Below, piece after piece: positions 35,070 through 45,431 of a DNA stretch of 64,000 bases. The stretch lies in the NCBI GenBank assembly GCA_018402565.1, contig JAGYIQ010000008.1, forward strand, positions 40,001 to 104,000, in the 5' to 3' direction. This DNA is from Pirellulaceae bacterium (GTDB lineage: Bacteria; Planctomycetota; Planctomycetia; Pirellulales; Pirellulaceae). The translations under genes and the position numbers were made by a program. Each line of letters starts with the position of its first letter. The first letter of the stretch is position 1. Under the pieces are notes generated by a model. That model was given only the letters and a program-made list of their open reading frames with translations. It did not search any database and was not told the origin of the DNA.

Positions 35070-38000
35070 ATGTTTTTTATGATCAATTGGTATTTTGGAT
35101 TTGTGTTGGTCCTGAGTGTGCTGCTTTCGGGTTTCGATAGCGACGCTCAGGATTTGCAGCCACCATCGCCGGAGGTGGCAACCCCGACGAGTCCTGATCT
35201 GTTTTCTCGCGACATCCAACCGCTGCTCAGCAAATGGTGCGGCGAGTGTCACGGTGCCGAGCCGACGAATAACGAGTTGGATCTGTCGCGATTTGCCTCG
35301 ACGGAGGCGTTTGTCGCGGAGCCCCGCGTGCTGGAGCAGGTGGCCGATCGCTTGCGTTTGGCGGACATGCCACCCAGGGATGCGCCGCAGCCCAGCGACG
35401 CGGAACGCGACCGCTTGTTGGCCTGGTCCACCGCGGCCTTGGATGCCGAGGCCGCCGCCCGCGCGGGCGATCCCGGGCCGGTGTCACTGCGGCGTTTGAG
35501 CAATTCCGCCTACGACAATGCGATCCGAGACCTGACTGGGATCGATATGCAACTGACACGAGCCCGGGAGTTTCCACTCGACAGTGTCGGCGGCGAGGGG
35601 TTTGCTAACGTCGGTGATGCCATGCCGGTCACGCCGGAACTGATCGAGCGTTATCACCAAACGGCTCGTGATGTCGCCGCGCGGGCCGTGCTGCTGCCGA
35701 ACGGCTTTCGTTTCTCGGCCTCCACCGAGCGGCCGGATTGGACCGAAGAGACGTTGCGACCGCTCCGCGAATTCCATGCCCGTTATGCGGGCCCCCAAGG
35801 AGAGCCAGCGTTGGCCGAGCACTTGGCCGCTCTCCTCCGCTATCGCGACCGCTTGATACGAGAAGGCACGACCGCGATCGCCGCCGTCGCCGCCACGGAA
35901 CAACTCAATGCCAACTATCTGGCGGCTTTGTGGGACGGATTGCAGGGGCCTGTGTTGACCTCGCCGGACATGCAAGAAAAAATGCAGTATTGGCGCGAAG
36001 AAAAGGCTCAGCTTGAGAGTGAGCAGCAACGGCGACAAGCCATCCGCCAGACTGCTCGTCAGACCGTCGATGCCGCTTGGCTCCAAGCGAAACGTGTCTT
36101 GGCGACGGCCAACGTGGCGGAGGGACAAGCGGTGTCCTTCGAGCAGCAAGTGACCGTTCAGCCGGGCGAACTCCTGCTGCTGACGGTGCTGCCCAACGAG
36201 AACCACGGGGCCGACAGTACCCAGGTCGAATGGTCCATCCGCGAGGTCGGAGGTGCTGAGCGGAGCTGGAACGTTGTCGACGTTGTGCCCCAACTCCTGC
36301 GTGGCAATCCACAATCGGCCGAGCATGATGCGGTCTGGAGCTTCCTGGAAACGACAGCCGCGCCGGAATTCCTAACAGAGCAGCGCACCAGCATCGATGG
36401 GCAGCCGGCGCTGCAGGCCTGGAGTCTGGGGCCGGAACCCTCTGTCTTTGTGAATTCGGCCGACGAGCCGCTGCAAGTTTGGACGCGTCTGCCTGCGCGG
36501 TCGCTTTTTCTGCACCCCGGCCATCAACGGCCGGTGGCGGTCGCTTGGACCAGTCCCCTCGCGGGCCAGTTGCTGGTATCGGGGCGGATCACCGATGCCC
36601 ATCCCGCGGGATTGGATGGCGTCTCTTTTGAATTGGCCCATGTCGCCGCTCCCCATCTGGGACCGGCGTTGGCCGAACTTGGCGAGACGTCCGTGCCACT
36701 ACCCGAGGCCGGACCGCCACCGGATCCGCTGGCCCACATCCGCGATCGCTGGCGGGAGGCTACCACCGACCCCGCACCAGTGTTGGCGGCGATTCAGGCC
36801 ATGCAGGAGCAGCTATTCGAGGGCCGCTATGGCAAGAATGCGGCCTTGGCAGTCGGCAATGGCTATCCGGCCTGGGAAGAACGGCGGCGGATTGTGGCAG
36901 CGGAACGCGTCCAGGGGGCCGCTCGTGAGCCGCGCTTCCGAATGGTCGCCTTGCCGGCTCAGCCGCAGACCTATGTGATCTGGGACCGCTTGCGTTTGGA
37001 GGGTGGTGATGGACCGCCGCTGGTGTTTGCTGAACACCCCCATTGGGCGTCGATTATCGAGCAGGCGTCGGGACTGAAATTTGGCTCCCATCCTCAAGGT
37101 CACCCGGTGCCACCATCGGCTTTGGTGACGGAGGCGGGAGCGGACATTCAGCTGGATTTGACGCAACTGCCGGCGGAACAACTGGCCGAGCTCACTTTGC
37201 CGCGTTTCCTCCGCGCGGACGTGCGGCTGGACGACGCCAGTCCCGAGTCCGCGGCGGTGCAGGCCTTTTTGATCGCAGCGACGGGTGGCGGCGGCAACTT
37301 GGCGGAGCCGGTGGCGACTGCCGCGGTCGGCGACCCACGCGCCCCGCTGATTGTGCATCCGCGCGTGGCGGCAGAGCGCGAGGCACCGGCCGCTCGGTTT
37401 CGCGGGCTCTTCCCCCCCGCGGTGTTGTTCCAGCCGATCATCCCCCGCGATGCCCAAGGTAGCGTGTTCCTTTACCGTCGCGAAGACGAGCCGCTCCGAC
37501 GATTGCTGCTGGACGATGCCGGTCGGACCGAGCTCGATCGTTTGTGGAGCGAATTGGAGTTCGTTAGCCAACAACCCCTAGCCACGCCGATCGCCTACGA
37601 GTCGTTGGTGCAGTACTACCGCAAGCCCAACGACGGGGCGCGAATTATGTTTTTTTATATCCAAGAATTTGAGCAGCAAATACGCCAAGAAGAGCGAGAC
37701 TTCCGGGCGGCGCAGGTCGCGGCCGAGCCCCGACAGCTGGAAGCATTGTTTGACTTTGCCGCTCGCGCGTGGCGTCGTCCGCTCACGGCTGACGAACATG
37801 CGGTGATACTGGCCGCTTACCGAGCCGACCGTGACGCCGGTGCCGAACACGAATCGGCCTTCCGCTCTACGCTGGCCCGCGTCCTGGCATCGCCCTGGTT
37901 TTTGTATCGTGTGGAGCAACCGGCAGTGGGTTCGCGTTGGCAGCCGGTTTCAGGCGAGGAACTGGCGACACGTCTCAGCTTCTTGGTCTGGGACTCATTG

Positions 38001-38957
38001 CCGGATGCCGAGCTCCATGCGGCGGCCGCGGAGCTACACGACCCTGCGGTTATGGAGGCGCAGCTCCGCCGTCTGCTGCAAGATGAACGGGCAGTGGGCA
38101 TGGCGGCTGAATTTGGAGCGAGATGGTTGGGAACGCGCGACTTCGTCGAGAATCATGGTCGAAATCTGCAAACGTTTCCGGAATTTACACCCAGTCTGCG
38201 CGAGGCCTTGGCGGACGAGCCGATGTGGTTTTTCGCGGATCAGTTCCGGCACGATCGCCCCGTGATGGAGGTGATCGCCTCCGATGCCGTCGTGATTAAC
38301 GACGTGCTGGCACAGCACTACGGCATTCCCGGCGTGACCGGGGCCCAGTGGCGACGGGTCGAACAGGTCGGCGATTTTGGGCGCGGCGGGTTGTTGGGAT
38401 TTGGCGCGGTGATCGCGAAACACTCGGCGGCCTCACGGACCAGTCCGATCAAACGTGGGGCGTGGTTGGTTCAGATGCTGGGCGAGCGTTTGCCGCCGGT
38501 CCCGCCTGATGTTCCGCCGTTGCCCGAAACGCCACCCGCTGGGCTGAGCGTCCGCCAGATCACGGAACGGCACCGCGCCGACCCGCAATGTGCCGGCTGC
38601 CATCAGCGGATCGACCCGTTTGGCATGGCGTTGGAGGGCTTTGACGCGGTCGGCCGCCTAAGGCCGACCAGCGAACTCCAGGCCGGCGATACCGTGGGCA
38701 TGCTGGTGGATGGCACCCAGATCGAGGGGATCGCTGGGCTGCGTGCCTACTTTACGGGGCCGAGAAAGGCAGATTTTTTGCGCAACATGGCCCAAAAACT
38801 GGTAGGCTATGCGTTGGGCCGGGCCGTCATAACCTCGGATCGCGCGTTGGTGGAGGAAGTCACCCAGTCCATGGCCGCGGGTGGTCGCTGGTCCGATGCG
38901 TTGCTGTTGATCGTTCGCAGCGAACAGTTTCGCTGTATACGCTCGATTGTCGAATAG
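35070..38957 (+). CDS. Planctomycete cytochrome (DUF1587/1592/1588/1585/1595) protein
   Basis: 1295 residues, signal peptide to about residue 27. A c-type cytochrome domain near the N-terminus has WCGECHG (about residue 57), then DUF1587 (RRLSNSAYDNAIRDLTGID, about 147-165). A long insert (about 230-800) of unknown function with carbohydrate-binding-like beta sequence follows. DUF1595 (ARAWRRPLTADEHAVILAAY, around 900), DUF1592 (RLSFLVWDSLPDAEL), DUF1588 (AKHSAASRTSPIKRGAWLVQ, CAGCHQRIDPFGMALE with a second CxxCH) and DUF1585 (KLVGYALGRAV) follow in the standard order. Exported; function unproven, thought to act in polymer oxidation or degradation. A DUF1552 gene follows, as usual. Confidence 0.92.
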   Translation: MFFMINWYFGFVLVLSVLLSGFDSDAQDLQPPSPEVATPTSPDLFSRDIQPLLSKWCGECHGAEPTNNELDLSRFASTEAFVAEPRVLEQVADRLRLADMPPRDAPQPSDAERDRLLAWSTAALDAEAAARAGDPGPVSLRRLSNSAYDNAIRDLTGIDMQLTRAREFPLDSVGGEGFANVGDAMPVTPELIERYHQTARDVAARAVLLPNGFRFSASTERPDWTEETLRPLREFHARYAGPQGEPALAEHLAALLRYRDRLIREGTTAIAAVAATEQLNANYLAALWDGLQGPVLTSPDMQEKMQYWREEKAQLESEQQRRQAIRQTARQTVDAAWLQAKRVLATANVAEGQAVSFEQQVTVQPGELLLLTVLPNENHGADSTQVEWSIREVGGAERSWNVVDVVPQLLRGNPQSAEHDAVWSFLETTAAPEFLTEQRTSIDGQPALQAWSLGPEPSVFVNSADEPLQVWTRLPARSLFLHPGHQRPVAVAWTSPLAGQLLVSGRITDAHPAGLDGVSFELAHVAAPHLGPALAELGETSVPLPEAGPPPDPLAHIRDRWREATTDPAPVLAAIQAMQEQLFEGRYGKNAALAVGNGYPAWEERRRIVAAERVQGAAREPRFRMVALPAQPQTYVIWDRLRLEGGDGPPLVFAEHPHWASIIEQASGLKFGSHPQGHPVPPSALVTEAGADIQLDLTQLPAEQLAELTLPRFLRADVRLDDASPESAAVQAFLIAATGGGGNLAEPVATAAVGDPRAPLIVHPRVAAEREAPAARFRGLFPPAVLFQPIIPRDAQGSVFLYRREDEPLRRLLLDDAGRTELDRLWSELEFVSQQPLATPIAYESLVQYYRKPNDGARIMFFYIQEFEQQIRQEERDFRAAQVAAEPRQLEALFDFAARAWRRPLTADEHAVILAAYRADRDAGAEHESAFRSTLARVLASPWFLYRVEQPAVGSRWQPVSGEELATRLSFLVWDSLPDAELHAAAAELHDPAVMEAQLRRLLQDERAVGMAAEFGARWLGTRDFVENHGRNLQTFPEFTPSLREALADEPMWFFADQFRHDRPVMEVIASDAVVINDVLAQHYGIPGVTGAQWRRVEQVGDFGRGGLLGFGAVIAKHSAASRTSPIKRGAWLVQMLGERLPPVPPDVPPLPETPPAGLSVRQITERHRADPQCAGCHQRIDPFGMALEGFDAVGRLRPTSELQAGDTVGMLVDGTQIEGIAGLRAYFTGPRKADFLRNMAQKLVGYALGRAVITSDRALVEEVTQSMAAGGRWSDALLLIVRSEQFRCIRSIVE

Positions 38958-39098
38958 GCAATCAGCCGGCACGGGTTAGCTCGCGGTTTTCGCCGGAACT
39001 GGACGCTGCCTCGTTCCGGCGATTTCGGTAACGGGTTGACGGACGATGCCTCACCACGACTTGATCGAGACACCCTTTCATTACGCAGGAAATCGCTA

Positions 39099-40397
39099 AT
39101 GGCCACGCAAACCGGTTCTGTCTCGCGTCGTACGCTCCTGCGAGGGTTGGGGGTCTCGATGGCGTTGCCGTGGCTCGAGTCATTGGCGTTCGCCACGCAG
39201 CGTCGGTCGAGAGGAGACGCGGCTCCCCCCACACGCACGCTGGTGACGTTCACCGGCATGGGATTCCACTCGGAGCATTGGTGGGCGCAGGGTGATGGGG
39301 CCGCCATGCAGCTGGGGCCCTGCCTCCAGCCCCTGGAGCCATGGAAAGAACGGCTCGTCTTCTTGCGTGGCCTGTGGAATGAGCAGGCCAACAATGGCGT
39401 CATTCATTGCATGCAAACGGGGAACATGCTGAGCGGGGCGGCGATGTCGAAGACCGAGGTCCGCACCGGGGTCAGTTTCGATCAATTGCTGGCCCAGAAG
39501 CTGGGCGATCGCACGCGGATTCCTTCGTTGGTGTTGGGCTGCGAAGGACCGATTCCGGGTCTGCAAGATGGGCATCCGTTGCTCTACAGCTCGCACATTT
39601 CCTGGAGCACCGCGGTCTCGCCGACGTGGACCGAAACCCGGCCGGCGTTGGCCTTTGACCAATTGTTCCGGACGGATCGCAACCGGGGCGATCGTAGGGT
39701 CGTGGATGCGGTGCTCGAGGATGCACGGTCCTTGCGTCGTCGACTGTCCCTGTCCGATCGCCAACGCTTCGAGGAGTATCTGGGCAGCGTGCAGGAAATC
39801 GAAAGCCGGATCCAACGCGCGGGCAAGCAGCGGGATCAGGACGGGTGGCAACCGACCTTGACAGCACCCGATCGTCCGCGGCCGGCTGACGGGATTCCAG
39901 CGGACATTCCCGCGTATTGGCAACTGATGAACGACATCGTGTTGTTGGCGTTTCGCACCGATACCACTCGAATCGCGACGTTGAAGTACTGCAATGACGG
40001 GTCGGCGGAGACCCATACGCATTGTGGTGCGAAAGACCAGCATCACCAGATGGCCCATACCCAGCCGCCGGAACTTATCCCACTCAATCAGTTCTTCACC
40101 TCGCAGTTGGCGTATCTGTGCCAGCGGATGTCGGAGGTCCAGGAGGGGGAACGCACGCTGTTGGACAATACGGCGATCATGCATTGTTCCAGCATGTTGC
40201 ATGGCAACCATGATGCGCGGCAGTTGCCGATCGTGCTGTTGGGTGGTGCGGGTGGTCGGCTGCGTGGCGGCCGGATCTTGGATTATCTGAATGCCTCGAA
40301 CCGCCGCATGTGCAGCCTGTTCCTCAGTCTGATGGATTGGGGAGGCTTGGAGTTGGATCGTTTTGGGGATTCCGATGAACGGCTAGTCGGGTTGTAA
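39099..40397 (+). CDS. DUF1552 family Tat-exported protein
   Basis: 432 residues from ATG 39099 (AGGA nine bases upstream), chosen because it puts a twin-arginine signal (SVSRRTLLRGLGVSMALPWL) at the N-terminus. Family blocks: TFTGMGFHSEHWW, MLSGAAMSKTEVRTGVSFDQ, LVLGCEGPIPG, and the C-terminal YCNDGSAETHTHCGAKDQHH, which has several conserved His/Cys. DUF1552 genes almost always follow a Planctomycete cytochrome gene, as here. The product is probably a folded cofactor- or metal-containing periplasmic partner; activity unknown. Confidence 0.88.
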   Translation: MATQTGSVSRRTLLRGLGVSMALPWLESLAFATQRRSRGDAAPPTRTLVTFTGMGFHSEHWWAQGDGAAMQLGPCLQPLEPWKERLVFLRGLWNEQANNGVIHCMQTGNMLSGAAMSKTEVRTGVSFDQLLAQKLGDRTRIPSLVLGCEGPIPGLQDGHPLLYSSHISWSTAVSPTWTETRPALAFDQLFRTDRNRGDRRVVDAVLEDARSLRRRLSLSDRQRFEEYLGSVQEIESRIQRAGKQRDQDGWQPTLTAPDRPRPADGIPADIPAYWQLMNDIVLLAFRTDTTRIATLKYCNDGSAETHTHCGAKDQHHQMAHTQPPELIPLNQFFTSQLAYLCQRMSEVQEGERTLLDNTAIMHCSSMLHGNHDARQLPIVLLGGAGGRLRGGRILDYLNASNRRMCSLFLSLMDWGGLELDRFGDSDERLVGL

Positions 40398-40463
40398 ACG
40401 GGGGACGGATGTCGTTTTGTCGAGCGAGTGGGCAACGGGTTTTGCAAATTTTAGGAGCCGACG

Positions 40464-41870
40464 ATGTTTCGCTTTATCAATCCACATCGACAAACGCCCG
40501 GGTTGCCGCGACGAGACTTCTTGCGCGTGGGCGGCTACGGCTTGGGTAGCCTGGCCGCAGGTAGCTTGCTGGGGTCCACCGTCAGCGCGCGTGGGGCTTC
40601 GCTGAAGTCACCGTTGCGTGACAAATCGGTTATTTTTCTGTTTATGCATGGGGGGCCGTCGCAGTTTGAAACCTTCGATCCCAAGATGGACGCGCCGTCC
40701 GGCGTTCGCAGTGCCACGGGCGAGATCCCGACCGCGATACCGGGAGTGACTTTTGGCAGCACGTTCGAAAAGTTGGCGCAGCGAGCCGACAAGTTCAATA
40801 TCGTGCGTTCGTTTGTGACGGGTGATGGCAATCACGACATCAAGCCGGTGATGAGCAACGACACTTTGCAGGCCAACTTGGGCTCGATTTATTCTCGGGT
40901 GGCGGGGCCCCTGCGTGTGGATTCGGCCATGCCGACGAACGTGACCTTGTTCCCGCGGGCGGTCGAGGCGGAGGCGGGGCCACCGATTACCGACTTTGGC
41001 AACTTCGAGTCGGCCGGGGAGTTTGGCAGTGCCTTTGCTCCGTTTGTACCGGGCGCTGGTGCGGGCTTGCAGCAGGACATGCAACTGAACGTGCCGCATG
41101 CTCGCTTGGCGGATCGGCGGAAGTTGTTGCAGGAGCTTGATGTCTGGAAGCGTTGGGCGGAGACAGATCCGGCAGTTCGCAATGCGGACGCCCTGCAGCA
41201 GTTGGGCTTTGATGCCTTGGTCAATGGCATCTCGGATGCGTTTGATCTGCGGCAAGAACCGGCCAGTATCTTGAGCAGTTACGACACGCGTCCGCATTTC
41301 CGTCCGGATCGAATCGACAAAAAGTGGAACAATCGCCAGCATTATGCAGATCACGGCACGTCGATCGGCAAGCAGCTGTTGTTGGCGCGGCGGCTGTGCG
41401 AGCGAGGTTGTGGGTTTGTGACGATCACGACCAGTTTTGTGTGGGACATGCATGCTGACGTTAACAACGCCCCGATGACTGAAGGCATGAGCTATGTTGG
41501 CGCGCCGTTTGATCATGCGGTGGCGGCGTTTATTGACGACGTCGAGGCGCGCGGACTACGGGATAAGATCCTGTTGGTCTGTTGCGGAGAGATGGGACGT
41601 ACGCCGGTGATCAACAATGAAGGGGGGCGGGATCATTGGGGGAATTTGGCGCCGTTGCTGCTCTACGGGGGCGGTTGGAAATCCGGGCAGGTCATTGGCC
41701 AGTCGTCGCGCGATGGTGGACAACCCGCGTCCAACCCCGTGACGATTCACGATCTGTTGGCGACGGTGATGCATACGCTGTTTGACGTGGACCAGGTCCG
41801 CGTGACCGACGGTCTGCCTCGGAATTTGCTGAATGTGGTCGGACGCGGAGCCCCGATCCCGGGTCTGTGA
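40464..41870 (+). CDS. DUF1501 family Tat-exported protein (sulfatase-like fold)
   Basis: 468 residues with a twin-arginine motif (LPRRDFLRVGGYGLGSLAAG). DUF1501 marks: VIFLFMHGGPSQFETFDPK near residue 55, RADKFNIVRSF, DHGTSIGKQLLLARRLCERG, VTITTSFVWDMHADVNN, LLVCCGEMGRTPVINNEGGR and DHWGNLAPLLLYGGG, the alkaline-phosphatase/sulfatase-superfamily metal-site pattern. Exported. It is 66 bp after the DUF1552 gene and completes the usual cytochrome-DUF1552-DUF1501 set. Confidence 0.9.
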   Translation: MFRFINPHRQTPGLPRRDFLRVGGYGLGSLAAGSLLGSTVSARGASLKSPLRDKSVIFLFMHGGPSQFETFDPKMDAPSGVRSATGEIPTAIPGVTFGSTFEKLAQRADKFNIVRSFVTGDGNHDIKPVMSNDTLQANLGSIYSRVAGPLRVDSAMPTNVTLFPRAVEAEAGPPITDFGNFESAGEFGSAFAPFVPGAGAGLQQDMQLNVPHARLADRRKLLQELDVWKRWAETDPAVRNADALQQLGFDALVNGISDAFDLRQEPASILSSYDTRPHFRPDRIDKKWNNRQHYADHGTSIGKQLLLARRLCERGCGFVTITTSFVWDMHADVNNAPMTEGMSYVGAPFDHAVAAFIDDVEARGLRDKILLVCCGEMGRTPVINNEGGRDHWGNLAPLLLYGGGWKSGQVIGQSSRDGGQPASNPVTIHDLLATVMHTLFDVDQVRVTDGLPRNLLNVVGRGAPIPGL

Positions 41871-41892
41871 GATGCGGTAGACCAGCAGCCCT

Positions 41893-41970
41893 CTGTAGAC
41901 CAGCAGCCTCTGCTGGTTTGAATCGTGATGGCGGTATGTGTGATGGCGGTATGTGTGATGGCGGAATGAG
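41893..41970. repeat. Two small tandem repeats
   Basis: A 20-bp unit (TGTAGACCAGCAGCC plus linker) occurs twice at about 41876-41910. A 15-bp unit TGATGGCGGTATGTG occurs at 41926, 41941 and, with two changes, 41956. Non-coding, in the convergent gap between DUF1501 and DUF2254 genes. Confidence 0.75.
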
Positions 41971-42114
41971 GAATGTGGGGCGGAAAATCGCGGCTGTAGA
42001 CACATCCCTGTCAGGTCGATCAACTTGATGTTCGGGTTGTTCGTCTCTAAACACTTGTCCGGAGCCCCGCTGGCGATGATTTCCCCCTTCGGCAGCGCCA
42101 ATGCTGCGGGGCGA

Positions 42115-43389
42115 TTACCGGTCGTCCAATCGCGTGAAACTCGCCAATTCTCTCACGGTTTCAAGATCGGCTGGCAGTGTCAGAGCCTGTTTTGCGCGAG
42201 CGAGTGTGACCTTCGCTTGTGCAATGGCAGCCTGTTTGAACGAGGGGTCGTTCATCATCGCCAAGGCTTCCAGTGCTTTCAGCAATCGTACTACCACTTC
42301 AATCGTGCTTGCCCCATCGCGGGCAATGGCCGCAAAGGCATCTTCAAACACGTCTGTTAATGCCAGTTCGGGAACTGCGACCCGATCATGTGTGATTTCT
42401 TGTGGGCCTGCACCTTCCGCGTATTGATGCCAATTAATTAATAGACGCAATGAAGTGTGCACGACTGCGATCGCGGTACCTGGGTCATTGACTGCTGATG
42501 AAAGCGCGTGACTAGCGATTTCTGACAGAACGATAAGTCCAAAGCGAGGATCTTGGTCGAAGACTCGCGAGTCGCCGATGACAAAGGCGTCGGCAATCGC
42601 CTTAAGATCTTCGTCCGAAGCCCCTTGGGGTGCTTCCGCAATCACCCAGGCGATGGGGCGCGAGGGCGTACCGAAAGTCCCTGGTAGCGCGGCGACCAAG
42701 ACCTTCAGTTGAGACTCACTTGCTCTTTCTTGGATCGTATCGACATGAATCTGTTGCACATAGCCGACCGAAGTGGCGAAAATGGCTTGGGCATGGTTGG
42801 GTGGCTCGAAAGTTGGAATGCCTCCGAGTCGAGGCGATCGCTGTCGCTTGCGAATCGCTGCGTTGACGGCAGATTCAACTTTTTGGATCGTGTATTCCAG
42901 GCGTCCGAGGCGAGCGATCTTATCCACCCACCAAATAAACGATAAAATGACAACAGCAAATACGACTATCGTCATCAAAAATAAAACGATTTGACTCGCC
43001 TTGCCGGCGAAATGCCCGTTTGTCAGGGCGACGAGTGAAACAACGCTATAAATGAATGCTCCAATGAATGCCGAGAGCGCATTTTGCGATACGTCATCAG
43101 CGATGATCAGTGGAAACGATCGCGGGGTGGCGGAGTTACTGGCTGAAGCATAAGCGGAGACCATGGCACCGACCGAAAACGTGGCCATCACCAGCATGCT
43201 GGATGCCATCAGTTTCAGCAAGTCTTCAGTCGATTCTGTCGAAAAATCTGGTAGAAACCACTCGAGATAGGTCATGTCCAGCAGGCTAGCTAGAAAAACA
43301 CCCGCGATGGATAAGATACAGAAACTGAGTGGTTTGAACCACAGCCGCTGGCGCACTCGAGCGAGAAGAACACTGAATCTCTCTTTCAT
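42115..43389 (-). CDS. DUF2254 membrane protein
   Basis: 424 residues from ATG 43387-43389 (a TTG two codons upstream is also open). Four N-terminal transmembrane segments (about residues 20-165: LSFCILSIAGVFLASLLDM, MLVMATFSVGAMVSAYA, SAFIGAFIYSVVSLVAL, IVLFLMTIVVFAVVILSFIW) carry the family motif ATPRSFPLIIADDVSQNALS. A soluble C-terminal half with RVFDQDPRFGLIVLSEIA and ALSSAVNDPGTA completes it. Function unknown. It is divergent from the N-ATPase operon. Confidence 0.88.
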   Translation of the reverse strand: MKERFSVLLARVRQRLWFKPLSFCILSIAGVFLASLLDMTYLEWFLPDFSTESTEDLLKLMASSMLVMATFSVGAMVSAYASASNSATPRSFPLIIADDVSQNALSAFIGAFIYSVVSLVALTNGHFAGKASQIVLFLMTIVVFAVVILSFIWWVDKIARLGRLEYTIQKVESAVNAAIRKRQRSPRLGGIPTFEPPNHAQAIFATSVGYVQQIHVDTIQERASESQLKVLVAALPGTFGTPSRPIAWVIAEAPQGASDEDLKAIADAFVIGDSRVFDQDPRFGLIVLSEIASHALSSAVNDPGTAIAVVHTSLRLLINWHQYAEGAGPQEITHDRVAVPELALTDVFEDAFAAIARDGASTIEVVVRLLKALEALAMMNDPSFKQAAIAQAKVTLARAKQALTLPADLETVRELASFTRLDDR

Positions 43390-43880
43390 TTCCAACCATT
43401 CTCCGAACGCAGAGGCAATTGATCGATCAACGGGAATCTGTCAGCCAAGCCCAACTGTCGAAAAAAAAGGAGTTCGTCTGACGCACTGTTCCTGCTAAAG
43501 GGTTGCGTTACCTACTTGCAGGCGATTGGCGCGCGTTTCAGCAACCGTTGCAATCTAGCATAGAATCGCAACGCACAGGAGCAGTCCGTTTCGCAGCGAT
43601 TTTGTAATGCAGTGCGACATCCATTTCTCGCGCAAAATGTTGGTCTTCAAGACTGATTTTCAGCAACAGGCCGTTTTTAGGATAGAGAGAGCAGTGCACA
43701 GTATCCCAGGAATCATGATTTGCTCATGGTGGATAATGCCATGGGGTGTCTATATTGGATAAAGGTGGCCGAAGCGTTCTAATAGAGGTCGAGGCAAAAT
43801 AATGGCAGCATCGATTCGAGTCACTAAATCAAAAGAATACGGACAATTCACTGGGCGTTGCCCACGACTCAGTATTGTTT

Positions 43881-43889
43881 TGGTATAAT
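43881..43889 (+). promoter_or_regulatory. Extended -10 promoter for N-ATPase operon
   Basis: TGGTATAAT is a perfect extended -10 (TGn-TATAAT) about 115 bases before the atpD start. No good -35 is present at 17-bp spacing (TTGCCC lies at 20 bp). The surrounding gap 43390-44003 holds no gene. Confidence 0.55.
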
Positions 43890-44003
43890 GAAGAGGGCGT
43901 GCGAAAAGAATCGGCAAGGGGACGGAAACAGTGTTATGGTCTCGACGTGGCTCTGGGCCCATCTCAACGGACAGGATGTCGCAGCACAGGCGAGGGAGGC
44001 TTT

Positions 44004-45431
44004 ATGATCAGCGGTAAGACGCCGATGAATATCGGTGTGGTGGCTTCCGTCCGCGGTAGTGTGGTGGATGTTCATTTTGCGACCCAGTTGCCATCGATCC
44101 ACACGCTGTTGCGTGCCGGTGATGGTGGTGTCATGGTCATGGAAGTCTTTGCTCAGTTGGACGAGCGACATGTTCGAGCGATTTCACTGACGCCCACGCA
44201 GGGATTGGCTCGCGGGATGCCGGTGACAGATACCGGAGGACCTTTGCAAGCACCCGTCGGCCGAGGTGTGCTGGCGCGAATGTTCAATGTGTTCGGCCAA
44301 GCGATCGACAGGCAGCCACCTCCCGAAGATGTGCAGTGGCGGAGTGTCCACCGTGCTCCACCGCCGCTCGCTCGACGTTCCACCAAATCCCAAGTCTTCG
44401 AAACAGGAATCAAGGTCATTGATGTGCTCTTGCCATTGGAGAGGGGCGGCAAGGCTGGTCTGTTCGGCGGGGCAGGTGTTGGCAAAACCGTCCTGTTGAC
44501 GGAAATGATCCAAAACATGGTTGGACATCATGAGGGTGTGAGTATTTTCTGTGGCATCGGCGAACGTTGCCGCGAGGGTGAGGAGCTCTACCGCGAGATG
44601 AAAGAGGCTGGTGTGCTGCCGAACATGGTGATGGTGTTTGGTCAGATGAACGAGCCGCCAGGAAGCCGATTTCGAACCGGTCACGCCGCGCTGACGATGG
44701 CGGAGTACTTTCGTGACGACGAACAACGGGACGTGCTGTTGCTGATCGACAACATCTTTCGCTTTATCCAGGCGGGCATGGAGGTTTCTGGCCTGATGGG
44801 TCAGATGCCTTCACGACTGGGGTATCAGCCAACGATGGGCACGGAGCTGTCGGCGCTGGAAGAACGAATTGCCAACACCGATACGGGAGCGATTACGTCG
44901 ATTCAGGCGGTTTACGTACCGGCCGATGACTTGACGGACCCCGCAGCAGTGCACACGTTTTCCCACCTCTCTGCTTCGCTTGTGTTGTCGCGAAAGAGGG
45001 CTAGCGAAGGGCTTTATCCGGCCGTTGACCTGCTTCAATCCGGGTCCAAGATGACGACGCCGAGTATTGTTGGCCAACGGCACTACGAGCTCGCACAGGA
45101 AATTCGCCAGACGCTGGCCCAATACGAGGATCTCAAGGACATCATTGCGATGCTCGGGTTGGAGCAGTTATCGCCGGAGGACCGCAACGTGGTGGCCCGA
45201 GCGCGACGGTTGGAGCGATTTTTGACCCAGCCCTTTTTCGCAACCGAGCAGTTCAGCGGCATCAAAGGCAAGACCGTCAGTCTGGCAGACTCTCTCGACG
45301 GCTGTGAGCGAATTCTGCGCGATGAGTTCAAAGACTATCCCGAGAGTGCCCTCTACATGATCGGTAAAATTGACGAAGCCGTGCGTCAGAAACAGCCGTC
45401 ACAGCAAACGGTTACGGAAGGCCAGATATGA
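44004..45431 (+). CDS. atpD: N-ATPase F1 subunit beta
   Basis: 475 residues from ATG 44004, which has GGAGG six bases upstream; the frame is open 43 codons further but without a ribosome-binding site. Walker A GGAGVGKT (155-162), the catalytic-Glu loop GIGERCREG (E187; canonical proteins have GERTREG) and Walker B LLLIDNIF are present. It forms the catalytic alpha3beta3 head. The gene opens the order atpDCQRBEFAG that defines the N-type subfamily of F-ATPases, in which beta and epsilon come first. Confidence 0.97.
   Translation: MISGKTPMNIGVVASVRGSVVDVHFATQLPSIHTLLRAGDGGVMVMEVFAQLDERHVRAISLTPTQGLARGMPVTDTGGPLQAPVGRGVLARMFNVFGQAIDRQPPPEDVQWRSVHRAPPPLARRSTKSQVFETGIKVIDVLLPLERGGKAGLFGGAGVGKTVLLTEMIQNMVGHHEGVSIFCGIGERCREGEELYREMKEAGVLPNMVMVFGQMNEPPGSRFRTGHAALTMAEYFRDDEQRDVLLLIDNIFRFIQAGMEVSGLMGQMPSRLGYQPTMGTELSALEERIANTDTGAITSIQAVYVPADDLTDPAAVHTFSHLSASLVLSRKRASEGLYPAVDLLQSGSKMTTPSIVGQRHYELAQEIRQTLAQYEDLKDIIAMLGLEQLSPEDRNVVARARRLERFLTQPFFATEQFSGIKGKTVSLADSLDGCERILRDEFKDYPESALYMIGKIDEAVRQKQPSQQTVTEGQI

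Noticed and set aside
39180..41516. Long minus-strand frames across DUF1552 and DUF1501 genes
   Set aside because: Antisense shadows; Tat signals and family motifs are on the plus strand.
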